Positions 19,246 to 29,447 are shown, counted from the first letter of the stretch. The stretch is 34,682 bases of DNA from Flavobacteriales bacterium (GCA_011522855.1 WTID01000130.1:1-34682); one strand, 5' to 3'. The notes: a model not told the origin generated them from the letters alone. Numbers and translations are program-made.

Positions 19246-21825
19246 GTGCGCTTCTCCTCCTCTTTGCTCCTGATTGTGGCCGTGGCGTCCGCTCTTCGCG
19301 TTCAGGCCCAGTGGCAGGATGTGACGGAGGTCTATTTGCTCGAGGCGACCACGCAGGCCAGTTGGTTGGGTTGCGGCATGAGCCTCGCCGACTTCAACCT
19401 GGATGGACTCGACGACTTGACCTTCGCCAACAGCGATGGATCCGTGGTGGCCTATGCCCAGCTCCCCGAAGGTGGATTCGATCTGGTGCACACTTTCCAG
19501 GGTGAGGCCCAGGCGCAAGGGTTGGCGTGGTTCGATGCGGATGGGGACGAGGACCTCGATTTGATGATCACGCGGCGCTTTGCCCGCATGGAACTGTACA
19601 TGCGGACAGGGGATGTGCTCGTCGAGGAAGGACCGGATCGAGGATTGCCCATCAACTCTGATTGGGAAGGTCGAGGCCTGAGCGTCGGTGATTACGATCT
19701 CGATGGCGACCTGGATGTCTACGTCTGCCTCTACCATGATGGGACCGGGTCGACACACGAGAATCTCCTGTTCAACAACGATGGCACCGGATTCTTCACG
19801 GATGTGACGCAACTGGCCGGAGTGGGCAACGAGGTGCAGCACTCCTTCCAGGCCATTTGGTTCGACTACAATCAAGACGGATACGAGGACCTTTGGGTGA
19901 TCAACGACCGGGACATCTATCCCAATGCGCTGTATGAGAACCAGGGCAACGGCACCTTTGTGGATGTGGCGGAGGATGTGGGGGCCGCTCAGGCCATTTT
20001 CGGCATGACGGCTACGGTGGGCGATTTGGACAACGATGGGGTCATGGAGCTGTTCTGTACGAACATCGAGAACGAGCCCAACCTCATGCTCGATCGGATT
20101 GGTCCGGTCTATCAGGAGGTGGGCCCTCAAATGGGGGTCGATGGTTCCCGCTACAGCTGGGGTGGATGCTTCGTGGATGCCGACGGGGACATGTGGAGTG
20201 ACCTGATGGTGGCCACATACCGGTTTCCGAATTCCCTCCCCTATGACAACTATTTCTATGAAAACGCTCACCCGGAATACGGGTTCGTGGATGTGACGGA
20301 GTCTTCCTGGCCCAATGAGCAGACGCAGCTCTACTGCGTGGGCGCCTGCGACATCGACCAGGATCTGGCCCCGGATGTGATCGGCTTCGGCAACATGCCC
20401 TTCGTCCAAGTCCTGAGGAATACGACGGCGGACGAAGGCGCTGGTCCGGGCAGGTTGGCCGTTCGGCTTTGCGGCACCGAAACCAATCGATGGGCCATTG
20501 GCGCCGTGGTCGAGGTGCACGCCGGTGGAGTGATGCAGACCCAGTTCGTCAGCAACGGATCCGACTTCATGACCCAGCAGACGTGCACCCGGTACTTCGG
20601 ATTGGCGGACGCTCAGGTGGTGGACTCTGTGGTCGTCGAGTGGCGTGGAGGGGACCGTGAAGTTTGGTACGATTTGGAGCCCAATTCCACCGTGTCCCTC
20701 ATTGAAGGCAGCACGGTGGCGGAAATTTCGGTTCAGGGGACGCCTTGTGGAAACGAGGTGGCGACGGCCACGGCCCCTTTCGATGCGCCTGTCATCCGGT
20801 GGAATGGCGTGGTCGTGGACTCTCCGACCTTCGAGCTGGTCGAGGCGGGGCCCCATGTGGTGGAGTGCGAATGGATGGGCGGACTCTTCACGTGGACGGA
20901 CAGCATTGAGTGGGTGCTTCCCGAGCCGCATGGGTTCACGGTCGAATGGACTGAGCCCGAGTGCCATGGTGAGCCGGGCATCCTCGGCTGGGTGGCCGAT
21001 GAAGGGTTGACCGTGGACCATGCCGGTCTGAACTGGGATGCTGTGGTGACCAATCTGGGCAGTGCGGCGGGCGAGGTGGTCTTCCTGACGACGAGCTCCG
21101 AGACAGGATGCGTCGAGCAGCACGCGTTCACCCTTCCAGAACCCCCGGAACTGGGCATTTATCTGGAATATTCTCCTGCCTTGTGCCACGATGATGTGGC
21201 ACAGGTGTTGGCCTCCGGATATGGTGGGACACCCGGGTACCTGGTCAATTGGAGCGGTGTGGATCCGTCCGACCTGCCCTCCGGCGATGTGGCATTCACG
21301 TTGACCGATGGCAACGGGTGCACGTTGGATTCAAGCCTTCAGGTGGTCCTTCCAGACCCCTTGACCATTGAGGTCGAGGTGACCAATGAAGATGCTGGAG
21401 AGGACGGCAGCTTGTCTCTCTCGATTGAAGGGGGAACACCACCTTATCACGTCCTCTGGAATGACGGGACCATGGGGGATACGGCTCTGACGAATCTGGG
21501 CCAGGGTGTGTACAGCTGGGTGGTGGAAGACGCCAATGGCTGTCTTTTGCTCGGATTGCAGGACATCATCAATGTTGGCACATTCCACGCCCCCCCTTCC
21601 CTGTCGGGATGGTCGTTGGACGTGACCGGAACAGGTTGGAGTCTGTCCGGGGAACCGGCGGATGGAGACCGAATTGAGGTGTTGTCCCTGTCCGGTCAGC
21701 TTGTGTTGTCCGAGGCCATGAACACGGGGCGGGTCATTGGTTCCGGAAATCCACACCTGCCTGCTCACGGAGTGGTCCGTGTGCTGAATGTTGAAGGGCG
21801 CGTGGTGTTCGGCTCGGCTTACTGA
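19246..21825 (+). CDS. Secreted FG-GAP/VCBS-repeat, ASPIC/UnbV-domain protein (paralog 1), SprB-like repeat and T9SS-type tail
   Basis: Signal peptide MRFSSSLLLIVAVASALRVQA; repeated DFNLDGLDDL/DYDLDGDLDVYV; ASPIC-like NRWAIGAVVEVHAGGVMQTQ; GGTPPYHVLWNDG; C-term IEVLSLSGQLVLSE. Start GTG 19246 or TTG 19234. Confidence 0.88.
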   Translation: MRFSSSLLLIVAVASALRVQAQWQDVTEVYLLEATTQASWLGCGMSLADFNLDGLDDLTFANSDGSVVAYAQLPEGGFDLVHTFQGEAQAQGLAWFDADGDEDLDLMITRRFARMELYMRTGDVLVEEGPDRGLPINSDWEGRGLSVGDYDLDGDLDVYVCLYHDGTGSTHENLLFNNDGTGFFTDVTQLAGVGNEVQHSFQAIWFDYNQDGYEDLWVINDRDIYPNALYENQGNGTFVDVAEDVGAAQAIFGMTATVGDLDNDGVMELFCTNIENEPNLMLDRIGPVYQEVGPQMGVDGSRYSWGGCFVDADGDMWSDLMVATYRFPNSLPYDNYFYENAHPEYGFVDVTESSWPNEQTQLYCVGACDIDQDLAPDVIGFGNMPFVQVLRNTTADEGAGPGRLAVRLCGTETNRWAIGAVVEVHAGGVMQTQFVSNGSDFMTQQTCTRYFGLADAQVVDSVVVEWRGGDREVWYDLEPNSTVSLIEGSTVAEISVQGTPCGNEVATATAPFDAPVIRWNGVVVDSPTFELVEAGPHVVECEWMGGLFTWTDSIEWVLPEPHGFTVEWTEPECHGEPGILGWVADEGLTVDHAGLNWDAVVTNLGSAAGEVVFLTTSSETGCVEQHAFTLPEPPELGIYLEYSPALCHDDVAQVLASGYGGTPGYLVNWSGVDPSDLPSGDVAFTLTDGNGCTLDSSLQVVLPDPLTIEVEVTNEDAGEDGSLSLSIEGGTPPYHVLWNDGTMGDTALTNLGQGVYSWVVEDANGCLLLGLQDIINVGTFHAPPSLSGWSLDVTGTGWSLSGEPADGDRIEVLSLSGQLVLSEAMNTGRVIGSGNPHLPAHGVVRVLNVEGRVVFGSAY

Positions 21826-22487
21826 ACCACGGCGGTCCCGGCTGCCTTGAGCACCGCGACTTCAGCTTCTGGATTCTCCGCCTTGAAGACCGACGATCCG
21901 GCCACGAGCACATCGGCTCCGGCGTCGACCAAGGATGACGCGTTCTGGCGTCCCACTCCCCCATCGACCTCGATGAGGAATCCGCACTCCCGCTCTTTTC
22001 TCATCGCGCTCAGTCGGCGGACCTTGTCCGCCGTTCCTTCGATGAACTTCTGGCCTCCGAATCCCGGATTGACGCTCATGATGCAGACCAGGTCGAGGTC
22101 GCCGAGCACCTCTTCGATGCTGTGCAGCGGGGTGTGCGGATTGAGGGCGACACCGGCCTTCATGCCGGCTTCGCGGATGGCGGCCAGGGTTCGGTGCAGG
22201 TGGGTGCAGGCTTCCACGTGGACGGTCAGGACCGCTGCGTTCAGGTCAGCGAAGTGCTGGATATAGCGGTCTGGCTGCTCAATCATCAGGTGCACATCGA
22301 GTGGCTTGTTGGCGTGTCGACCAATGGCAGCAATGACGGGCATTCCGTAGCTGATGTTCGGCACGAACAGCCCATCCATGACGTCGATGTGGTGCCAGTC
22401 GGCTGCACTCCGCTCGACCATGGCCACATCCTGGGCGAGGTGGGCGAAGTCAGCGGCGAGCAAAGAAGGGGCGATGAGATGGGCCAT
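21819..22487 (-). CDS. rpe: Ribulose-phosphate 3-epimerase
   Basis: IAPSLLAADFAHL, HIDVMDGLFVPNISYG, LDVHLMIEQPDRYI, IMSVNPGFGGQKFI, EVDGGVG. Confidence 0.96.
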   Translation of the reverse strand: MAHLIAPSLLAADFAHLAQDVAMVERSAADWHHIDVMDGLFVPNISYGMPVIAAIGRHANKPLDVHLMIEQPDRYIQHFADLNAAVLTVHVEACTHLHRTLAAIREAGMKAGVALNPHTPLHSIEEVLGDLDLVCIMSVNPGFGGQKFIEGTADKVRRLSAMRKERECGFLIEVDGGVGRQNASSLVDAGADVLVAGSSVFKAENPEAEVAVLKAAGTAVVQ

Positions 22488-22533
22488 GGTGCGAATTTGC
22501 TACCGTTCGGCGGAAGGAGCCGAATATTGCACC

Positions 22534-23172
22534 ATGCCTTTTTCGACAGGACGTGCGGCGAATGTGGACAGCGTGGATCACATTCGGGTCATCGGCATCA
22601 CCGGGGGCATGGGGGCCGGCAAGTCGGTCGTATCGGGCATCCTCCGCTCGTTGGGGCATTCCGTGTACGATGCGGATTCCGCCGCGAAATCGCTCTATGA
22701 CCGGGACGAAGAACTTCTCTTGGCGGTCCGGAGTCGGTTTGGCGAGGGCATCCTGAATCCGGAGGGACGGCTTGACCGGACGTCATTGGCCGAGGTGGTC
22801 TTTGCTGATTCCGAAGCCTTGAACGACTTGAATGATTTGGTCCATCCGGCTGTGGCTCGGGACTTTGCCGCGTGGCTGGACGGGTTGAGGGCCAAGGGTG
22901 TTCGCCTTGTTTTCCGGGAGGCTGCCATCCTGTTTGAGTCGGGGTCCCATCGGGATTGCGACTGGGTGTGGGGCGTGCAGGCACCGGATGGGCTTCGGGT
23001 GCGACGGGTCCGTGACCGATCCGGGTTGGCGGAGGCTGAGGTCCGGCAGCGGATGGCGCGGCAATGGTCCCAGGAAGACGTGATGGAGGCGTGCGATTCG
23101 TTGATCGTCAATGACGGTGTGGAGCCACTTGTGCCCCGGGTTTTGTCATTGCTGGAGAATTTGTCTTTTTGA
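22534..23172 (+). CDS. coaE: Dephospho-CoA kinase
   Basis: IRVIGITGGMGAGKSVVSGILRSLGHSVYDADSAAKSLY; LDRTSLAEVVFAD; LVHPAV; ILFESG. Start ATG 22534 or GTG 22564. Confidence 0.92.
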   Translation: MPFSTGRAANVDSVDHIRVIGITGGMGAGKSVVSGILRSLGHSVYDADSAAKSLYDRDEELLLAVRSRFGEGILNPEGRLDRTSLAEVVFADSEALNDLNDLVHPAVARDFAAWLDGLRAKGVRLVFREAAILFESGSHRDCDWVWGVQAPDGLRVRRVRDRSGLAEAEVRQRMARQWSQEDVMEACDSLIVNDGVEPLVPRVLSLLENLSF

Positions 23173-23223
23173 AGGCAACGGTCTGGGTTTGGCTCCGTCT
23201 ATGCTTTGCCTTACCTGAACACG

Positions 23224-25800
23224 ATGTTTCCTGTTCCTTCCCCTGCGCTGCGCTTGGCAGTGCTGTGCCTCGCGTTCCTTGTCTCCGGAACCGCTGAGGG
23301 GCAATTGGAAGACGTATCGGTCGACCACCTCGTTCAGGCCTCGACGGCAGCCAGTTGGTTTGGTTGCGGGTTGAGTTGCGCCGACTTCGATGGAGATGGG
23401 TGGGACGATGTCACCGCCGCCACGTCGGATGGTCCCATTGAGTTGTATCGCGGAGGGCCGGATGGCCTGGAGCATCACTTGACCCTCGAACATGATGTTG
23501 AATCCAAGGCTGTGCTGTGGGTCGATGTCGACAATGACGGAGATTTGGATCTCGTCGCAGGCGTTCTGGGTGTCGGGCTGTTCCTGTACATGCAGGAGGA
23601 CGACGGCAGTCTGATTGAGGATGGCCTCAACCGGGGGATGCCCCTCTGGCCGGGATGGGATGTTCGCGGGGTCTCGGCCGTCGATTACGACAAGGACGAT
23701 GATCTCGATTTGTTCGTGGCCAGTTACCACGACGACATGGACACCGTGTCCTATGAGAATCTCATGCTGCGCAACGATGGCGGTGGGTTCTTTTCGGATC
23801 AAACCATGGAGACGGGTGTGGGCAACGGACTGAAGCACACCTTTCAAGGCGCCTGGTTCGATTATGATGAAGACGGGGATCAGGACCTCTGGATCATCAA
23901 TGACCGTGCGGTCTTCCCCAACGCCCTCTATCGGAACATCGACGGGGTGTTCTACGACATCGCGGAGGACGTGGGGGCCAACGTGGCCATCGAGGCCATG
24001 TCCGCCACCCTGTGTGATCCGGACAACGATGGGGATTGGGACATGTACATGACCAACATCGAGAACAATCCCAATGTCTATCAGCGCAACAATGATGGGG
24101 TATTCACGGATGTCGCCCAGTTGGCGGGTGTGGCCTCCCTCCAGTATGGCTGGGGAACCCTCGCCATCGATCTCGATGGGGACATGATGCAGGATTTGAT
24201 GGTGGCGACCTACCGTTTTCCGAATACCAACCCTTACGACAACCACTTGTACATGAACGATGGCAGTGGGACGAGCTTCACGGATGAAATCGAAAATTGG
24301 CCCAATGAACAGTACCAACTCTACTGTCTGGGTCAATTGGACCTCGACAACGACCGCACCCCGGACATCATCGGACACGGCAATGCCGCGCACGCCCAAG
24401 TGTTGCGCAACACCAACGAGGATGGGGCGTCCCGTCTGACCCTCAAGTTGGTGGGTACCCTGTCGAACTCTCATGCCGTCGGGGCCCTCATCCATGTCTG
24501 GTCCGGCGGGATTCAGCAAATGAGGCAAGTGGCGGCCGGGTGCGACTACATGACCCAGCACAGCTACACGCAGTTCTTTGGATGCGGGATGAACCTTGTG
24601 GTCGATTCCATTCAAGTGCGGTGGCCGAGTGGTCTGGAGGAGAAGTGGTATGGTCTGCCGGCCAATTCGGCGTTGACCCTTGTGGAAGGGACGCAGGATG
24701 CGGCTTTGACCGCGATTGAAGGCGAGTGTCCGTGGTATCCCGATCGCTGGGTGGTGCCTGCCGTGGCGACTGAGGCGGAGTTGACATGGAACGGGGAGCC
24801 CTTTTCTGGAGACACGTTGGTGGCCGATTCCACGGGAACTCAGGTCTTCGAGGCCACATGGTGGGATGGAGCGGCGACGTGGACGTCGATGGTGGAAGCG
24901 GAATTCGGTGAGGAGCCCACCCTCTCGGTGGAGGGGCTGGATCCGGCCTGTCATGGAGAGATGGGCTCACTGGTTTGGTCTGCGCCGGAAGCTGAGCTCG
25001 TCCTGTGGCAAGCCGATACACTCATGCCGTCCGGACAAGTGGATTCAGTGGGGCTTGGCGCCCATCTGCTCGTGGCCCAGATTCAGGAAGGATGCACCGT
25101 GGAAGCGGCTGCCGACATCGAGTCACCAGACAGCTTGGCCATCCAGATGGTGGTCCACCATCCCGACTGCTTCGGAGAGACGGGCAGTGTGATCCTCACC
25201 TCCACCGGGGGCACGGGGCCGGTGGTGTTCGATCCGGGCACGCTGGTGCTCGACGAAGCCCTGCCCGGTGTGTATGGCATCCTGGCCACCGATTCGCTCG
25301 GTTGTCTCCGGACGGACAGTCTGGAAGTGGTGGAGCCCGATTCACTGGTGTCCTCCCTGTCCTATGCGTACTTCGGGATCAGTGATTCGGCGCAGGTCGA
25401 TCTGCTGGTCGACGGAGGGACTCCCCCCTATTCCATCATGTGGTCCGGTCCCATTGATGAGGCCGGCGGCGTGCTCGCCCCGGTTTCCCTCGGCTGGCTT
25501 GTGGAGGACGCCAATGGTTGCCTCGATCTTGGGGTGGTCCAGATTGCCTCCAATCCACTGGCGGATGTTCCCGATGCCGAACCCGCGCCGTGGCATTGCC
25601 TGCGGGATGCAGAGGGCATCCGGATCGACACTTTCCGCGAAGGAAATTGGCTCATTGAGCTGTGGGCTTTGGATGGCCGACTGCTCCTCCGGGAAGAGGC
25701 AGCAGGAGTCATGTTCCAGACCCCATTGAGCGGATCGACTCCTGTGCTCATCCGGATGCGGTCCGAGGCCACCGGTGAGGAACAGGTTTGGGTCCGTTGA
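23224..25800 (+). CDS. Secreted FG-GAP/VCBS-repeat, ASPIC/UnbV-domain protein (paralog 2)
   Basis: MFPVPSPALRLAVLCLAFLVSGTAEGQLEDVS..CGLSCADFDGDGWDDVT; NSHAVGALIHVWSGGIQQMRQV; GGTPPYSIMWSG; C-term ELWALDGRLLLREE. Confidence 0.9.
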   Translation: MFPVPSPALRLAVLCLAFLVSGTAEGQLEDVSVDHLVQASTAASWFGCGLSCADFDGDGWDDVTAATSDGPIELYRGGPDGLEHHLTLEHDVESKAVLWVDVDNDGDLDLVAGVLGVGLFLYMQEDDGSLIEDGLNRGMPLWPGWDVRGVSAVDYDKDDDLDLFVASYHDDMDTVSYENLMLRNDGGGFFSDQTMETGVGNGLKHTFQGAWFDYDEDGDQDLWIINDRAVFPNALYRNIDGVFYDIAEDVGANVAIEAMSATLCDPDNDGDWDMYMTNIENNPNVYQRNNDGVFTDVAQLAGVASLQYGWGTLAIDLDGDMMQDLMVATYRFPNTNPYDNHLYMNDGSGTSFTDEIENWPNEQYQLYCLGQLDLDNDRTPDIIGHGNAAHAQVLRNTNEDGASRLTLKLVGTLSNSHAVGALIHVWSGGIQQMRQVAAGCDYMTQHSYTQFFGCGMNLVVDSIQVRWPSGLEEKWYGLPANSALTLVEGTQDAALTAIEGECPWYPDRWVVPAVATEAELTWNGEPFSGDTLVADSTGTQVFEATWWDGAATWTSMVEAEFGEEPTLSVEGLDPACHGEMGSLVWSAPEAELVLWQADTLMPSGQVDSVGLGAHLLVAQIQEGCTVEAAADIESPDSLAIQMVVHHPDCFGETGSVILTSTGGTGPVVFDPGTLVLDEALPGVYGILATDSLGCLRTDSLEVVEPDSLVSSLSYAYFGISDSAQVDLLVDGGTPPYSIMWSGPIDEAGGVLAPVSLGWLVEDANGCLDLGVVQIASNPLADVPDAEPAPWHCLRDAEGIRIDTFREGNWLIELWALDGRLLLREEAAGVMFQTPLSGSTPVLIRMRSEATGEEQVWVR

Positions 25801-25864
25801 GGCCTCAGGAGTGCGGTTGGACGCCTTGATTTCTATCTTGTCCTTCCCTTCCAAGTTGGCCTGG

Positions 25865-28420
25865 ATGCGTTTCCGTTTTGTTCTTCTCGCCTTGAGTTTT
25901 CTCCTGATCTCGAATGGGGCATCTGGACAATTGGAAGACGTCTCCGCCCAATACATTGTGAGCGGGTCCGCTGGTGGCAGTTTTTCCGGGTGTGGATTGA
26001 GTTGTGCGGATTTCAATGGCGACGGGTGGGACGACATCACCCTGTCGGAAACGGAAGGCACGATCAAGCTGTACGCTGGAGGCCCCAATGGTCTCGAATT
26101 GACGCAGACCCTGAACGGAGCCGGGGAAGGCCGAGGTGTGCTTTGGATCGATGTGGACGAGGACGGGGACCTGGACCTTTGGGTGGTCCGATTCGAGGGG
26201 GCACTCGAACTTCACATCCAAGGCCCGGATGGCACCTTGACCGAGGAGGGCGTGGAGCGGGGATTGCCCCAGCTCGAGGGATGGAGGCCCCGGGGGTTGA
26301 GCGCCAACGATTACGATCGGGACGGGGACCTCGATGTCTACATCACGACCTATCACATCGAGACCCAGGAGTCGTTCTACCCAAACCTGCTCCTCCGGAA
26401 TGACGGGACGGGCCATTTCGCTGATGTGGCGGCCGAAGCGGGCGTCGGAAATGGCATCCAGACGACGTTCCAAGGTGGCTGGCTCGATTACGATGACGAC
26501 GGATGGGACGACCTCTGGGTGATCAACGACCGCTTCCTCTTCTCCAACTCCCTGTACCGGAATCTGGGAGACGGGACCTTTGAAGATGTGGCGCCTGAGT
26601 TGGGTCTCGATGTGAACCTCGACCCGATGACGGCCACCATTTTCGACCCGGACCAGGATGGGGATTGGGACCTGTTCAGCACCGATGTAGCCAACTTCGC
26701 CCATCAATTCTTTGAGTGCACCGACACTGGATATGTGGATGTGGCGGAAGCCGTGGGAGTTTCCGGTGTGTCCGATTACGGTTGGGGTGGATGTGTCGTG
26801 GACATTGATGGAGATCGGCGGGAGGATCTGATGGTGGCCACGAATTTCTTTCCCTCCGAATCCCCCTCCGACAATCGGATCTACATCAACGTCGAGGCGG
26901 GTTTGGGTTTCAATGAGAATTCCGCCATCTGGCCCAACGAGCAGTACCCTGTCTACAATCTCGGACGCTTCGATCTGGATCAGGATCGCTCTCCGGACAT
27001 TGCGTGTCACGGGTCACTTCCCACGGTGCAGTTGCTGCGGACGACCAACGATGGTGACGCCTCAAGGCTGGCGCTCCGATTGGTTGGGACGGGATCCAAT
27101 TCCCATGCGGTCGGGGCCCGGATCAAGGTGCACAGCGGAGGCAAGGTCCAGATGCAACAGGTCGATGCAGGGGCCGATTACCAGACCCAACATACGTTCA
27201 CCCGGTTCTTCGGCATGGGCGACCTCGTGTCCGTGGATTCCATCGAGGTCCGATGGCCCACCGGCATCACCGAGACGTGGTATGGCCTGTCAGCCGACAC
27301 GGCCGCGGTCCTGATCGAGGGCACCTCGACAGCAGCCTTGGTTGAGGTCGAGCGAGAATGCCCTTGGGACCCTCAGGGTTGGCTTCTGCCCTTTCCGTCG
27401 GATTCGGTGGCGATGACCTGGAATGGATTGCCCGTCGACTCGGATACGGTCTGGGCCACGACATCCGGTCTCCATGTGCTGGAAGCGACGTGGTGGGACG
27501 GCCGATTCAGCTGGACCCAGATGGTGGGTGCGACGGTCGAGCCCATTCCGACATTGGAGGTGACGGTCTCTCCGGCCGTGTGCCCTTGGGATTCGGCGCT
27601 GGTCCAATGGTCTGCTCCAGATTCGGGCACGGTCACGGTCAATGGGGAGATTCCCCCTGCCGATGGATGGTGGGCGTTGGAGACATTGGATTCACTTTCG
27701 CTTGTGTGGATGCACCCCGATGGATGCCAGCTGGATTCGGTGGTCGCCGTGGAGATTCCGGAACCAGTGGACATTCAGTGGGATTTGCTTGACGCACCCT
27801 GTGCGGGTGAAACAGGCGTGGCCGAGGCCATTCTCTCGGGAGGAACGCCGCCGTGGTCTGCAGACTGGATGGGGGTTGATCCCAATGCCCTGTTGGTGGG
27901 CACCCATCCGGTGGAGTTTGCCGATGCGGCCGGGTGCCTCGTGTTGGACACCATCGCCATCGGCGAGCCCGACTCTCTGGAAGTGGACATCAGCCTGTCC
28001 TATTCCGGCCTGTCGGATACTGCGCAAGTGACCCTGTCTGTATCAGGGGGCACTTTCCCCTACCTCGTGGCTTGGTCAGGTGGCTTTGGCGATGGGGCCT
28101 TGCTCGCTCCGGGATTCCTTGGATGGCTCGTGGAAGACGCTCAGGGATGCATTGCGTTCGGCACGGTGGAGGTGCCATCCAACCCCCTGCAATCGATCGA
28201 GACAATGGCACCGGTGTATGGATGTGTCCGTGAGGAAGAGGGAATCCGGATCCTCGGCCAAGATTTCGCAGGCCTCGAGGTGGAGCTTCATGACCTCACG
28301 GGTCGGCTTTTGTTCCGGGGAAATGTCCCGCATTCGGGACGGATTCCGTGCAGGGTGGACGGCGTCGTCCTGGTCAGGTTGACGGATCGCTTGGGCCGTT
28401 CGTCGGTGTGGGTCCGCTGA
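25865..28420 (+). CDS. Secreted FG-GAP/VCBS-repeat, ASPIC/UnbV-domain protein (paralog 3)
   Basis: MRFRFVLLALSFLLISNGASGQLEDVS..CGLSCADFNGDGWDDIT; NSHAVGARIKVHSGGKVQMQQV; GGTFPYLVAWSGG; C-term ELHDLTGRLLFRG. Confidence 0.9.
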   Translation: MRFRFVLLALSFLLISNGASGQLEDVSAQYIVSGSAGGSFSGCGLSCADFNGDGWDDITLSETEGTIKLYAGGPNGLELTQTLNGAGEGRGVLWIDVDEDGDLDLWVVRFEGALELHIQGPDGTLTEEGVERGLPQLEGWRPRGLSANDYDRDGDLDVYITTYHIETQESFYPNLLLRNDGTGHFADVAAEAGVGNGIQTTFQGGWLDYDDDGWDDLWVINDRFLFSNSLYRNLGDGTFEDVAPELGLDVNLDPMTATIFDPDQDGDWDLFSTDVANFAHQFFECTDTGYVDVAEAVGVSGVSDYGWGGCVVDIDGDRREDLMVATNFFPSESPSDNRIYINVEAGLGFNENSAIWPNEQYPVYNLGRFDLDQDRSPDIACHGSLPTVQLLRTTNDGDASRLALRLVGTGSNSHAVGARIKVHSGGKVQMQQVDAGADYQTQHTFTRFFGMGDLVSVDSIEVRWPTGITETWYGLSADTAAVLIEGTSTAALVEVERECPWDPQGWLLPFPSDSVAMTWNGLPVDSDTVWATTSGLHVLEATWWDGRFSWTQMVGATVEPIPTLEVTVSPAVCPWDSALVQWSAPDSGTVTVNGEIPPADGWWALETLDSLSLVWMHPDGCQLDSVVAVEIPEPVDIQWDLLDAPCAGETGVAEAILSGGTPPWSADWMGVDPNALLVGTHPVEFADAAGCLVLDTIAIGEPDSLEVDISLSYSGLSDTAQVTLSVSGGTFPYLVAWSGGFGDGALLAPGFLGWLVEDAQGCIAFGTVEVPSNPLQSIETMAPVYGCVREEEGIRILGQDFAGLEVELHDLTGRLLFRGNVPHSGRIPCRVDGVVLVRLTDRLGRSSVWVR

Positions 28421-28427
28421 TTTCGGT

Positions 28428-29447
28428 TCAGGGCTCGACCTCGTCTGTTGCAAACAAGCCGATGGCAGGCTCCCCATTGGATTGCCATGCGCCTCGGAAC
28501 ATGCCCGGGGTGTTCATGCTGAAGGTGGGGCTTCCCTCGCGGTCCATGCCGACAATGCCTCCATCGCCACCAAGCGCCCCCATTTCGTCCTGAATGGTCC
28601 GTTCTGCGGCCTCGTCCAGCGTCTCACCGCCGTGCAGCATGCGGGCGTGGATGTCATGGGCAACGGCGGTTCGGATGAAATACTCCCCCCACCCGGTGGC
28701 CGAGATGGCACACGTCCGGTCGTCCGCCCAGGTGCCCGCACCGATGACCGGGCTGTCGCCGATGCGGCCGTGGCGCTTGTAGGTCATGCCGCCCGTGGAG
28801 GTGCCGGCGGCGAGGTGTCCTTCCCGGTCGAGGGCCACACATCCCACGGTGCCGAATTTCTCTCGGGTGGTGTCCCGATCGAGCGCCTTGAGATACCGGT
28901 CGTGTGCTTTTTTGGTGTCGAACCAACCAGCCTCGGCTGGTTCGGCTCCCATGGCGGAGGCGAATTCCTCGGCTCCATGACCGCTGAAGAAGACGTGCTC
29001 GGACTCCTCCATGACCTGGCGGGCGACCTGGATGGGGTGACGGAAGCCCTGAAGACCGGTGATGGCTCCGCAGTTGCGGTCGGCTCCGTTCATGATGCTC
29101 GCGTCCAGTTCGTGCACTCCCGAGGCCGTGTAGACGGCGCCCCGGCCGGCATTGAAGAGGCTGTCGTCTTCCATCACCGAGATGGTGGCCACGACGGCGT
29201 CGACCGCGCTGCCGCCCGCTTCGAGGACAGCGCCGCCCGTGCGCAAGGCCAAGGTCAGGGAAGCGCGATAGGCCGCTTGTTGGTCCGGACTCAAACGCTC
29301 GGTGTCGAAATGCCCGGCGCCTCCATGGATGGCCAGGGACCATTCCGGTGTGGGGCTGCCCGCCTCTTCGGTGGGAGACGGCGATTCCGTGGTCGGTCCG
29401 CACGCGATGAGGAAAAGAGAGAATCCGAGGGGGCAGGTCCAGCGCAT
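28428..29447 (-). CDS. Isoaspartyl peptidase/L-asparaginase family (Ntn-hydrolase) lipoprotein
   Basis: Lipobox-like LFLIACG; WSLAIHGGAGH; FNAGRGAVYT; EKFGTVGCVALDREGHLAAGTSTGGMTYK (nucleophile Thr). Confidence 0.93.
   Translation of the reverse strand: MRWTCPLGFSLFLIACGPTTESPSPTEEAGSPTPEWSLAIHGGAGHFDTERLSPDQQAAYRASLTLALRTGGAVLEAGGSAVDAVVATISVMEDDSLFNAGRGAVYTASGVHELDASIMNGADRNCGAITGLQGFRHPIQVARQVMEESEHVFFSGHGAEEFASAMGAEPAEAGWFDTKKAHDRYLKALDRDTTREKFGTVGCVALDREGHLAAGTSTGGMTYKRHGRIGDSPVIGAGTWADDRTCAISATGWGEYFIRTAVAHDIHARMLHGGETLDEAAERTIQDEMGALGGDGGIVGMDREGSPTFSMNTPGMFRGAWQSNGEPAIGLFATDEVEP

Noticed and set aside
19120-27010. Long antisense ORFs (689, 602 and 401 aa) opposite all three FG-GAP paralogs, with similar His/Val/Ile-rich sequences to each other
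   Set aside because: Their similarity is inherited from the conserved sense proteins; Asp/Gly-rich sense codons give stop-poor antisense frames. Not evidence of expressed antisense genes.
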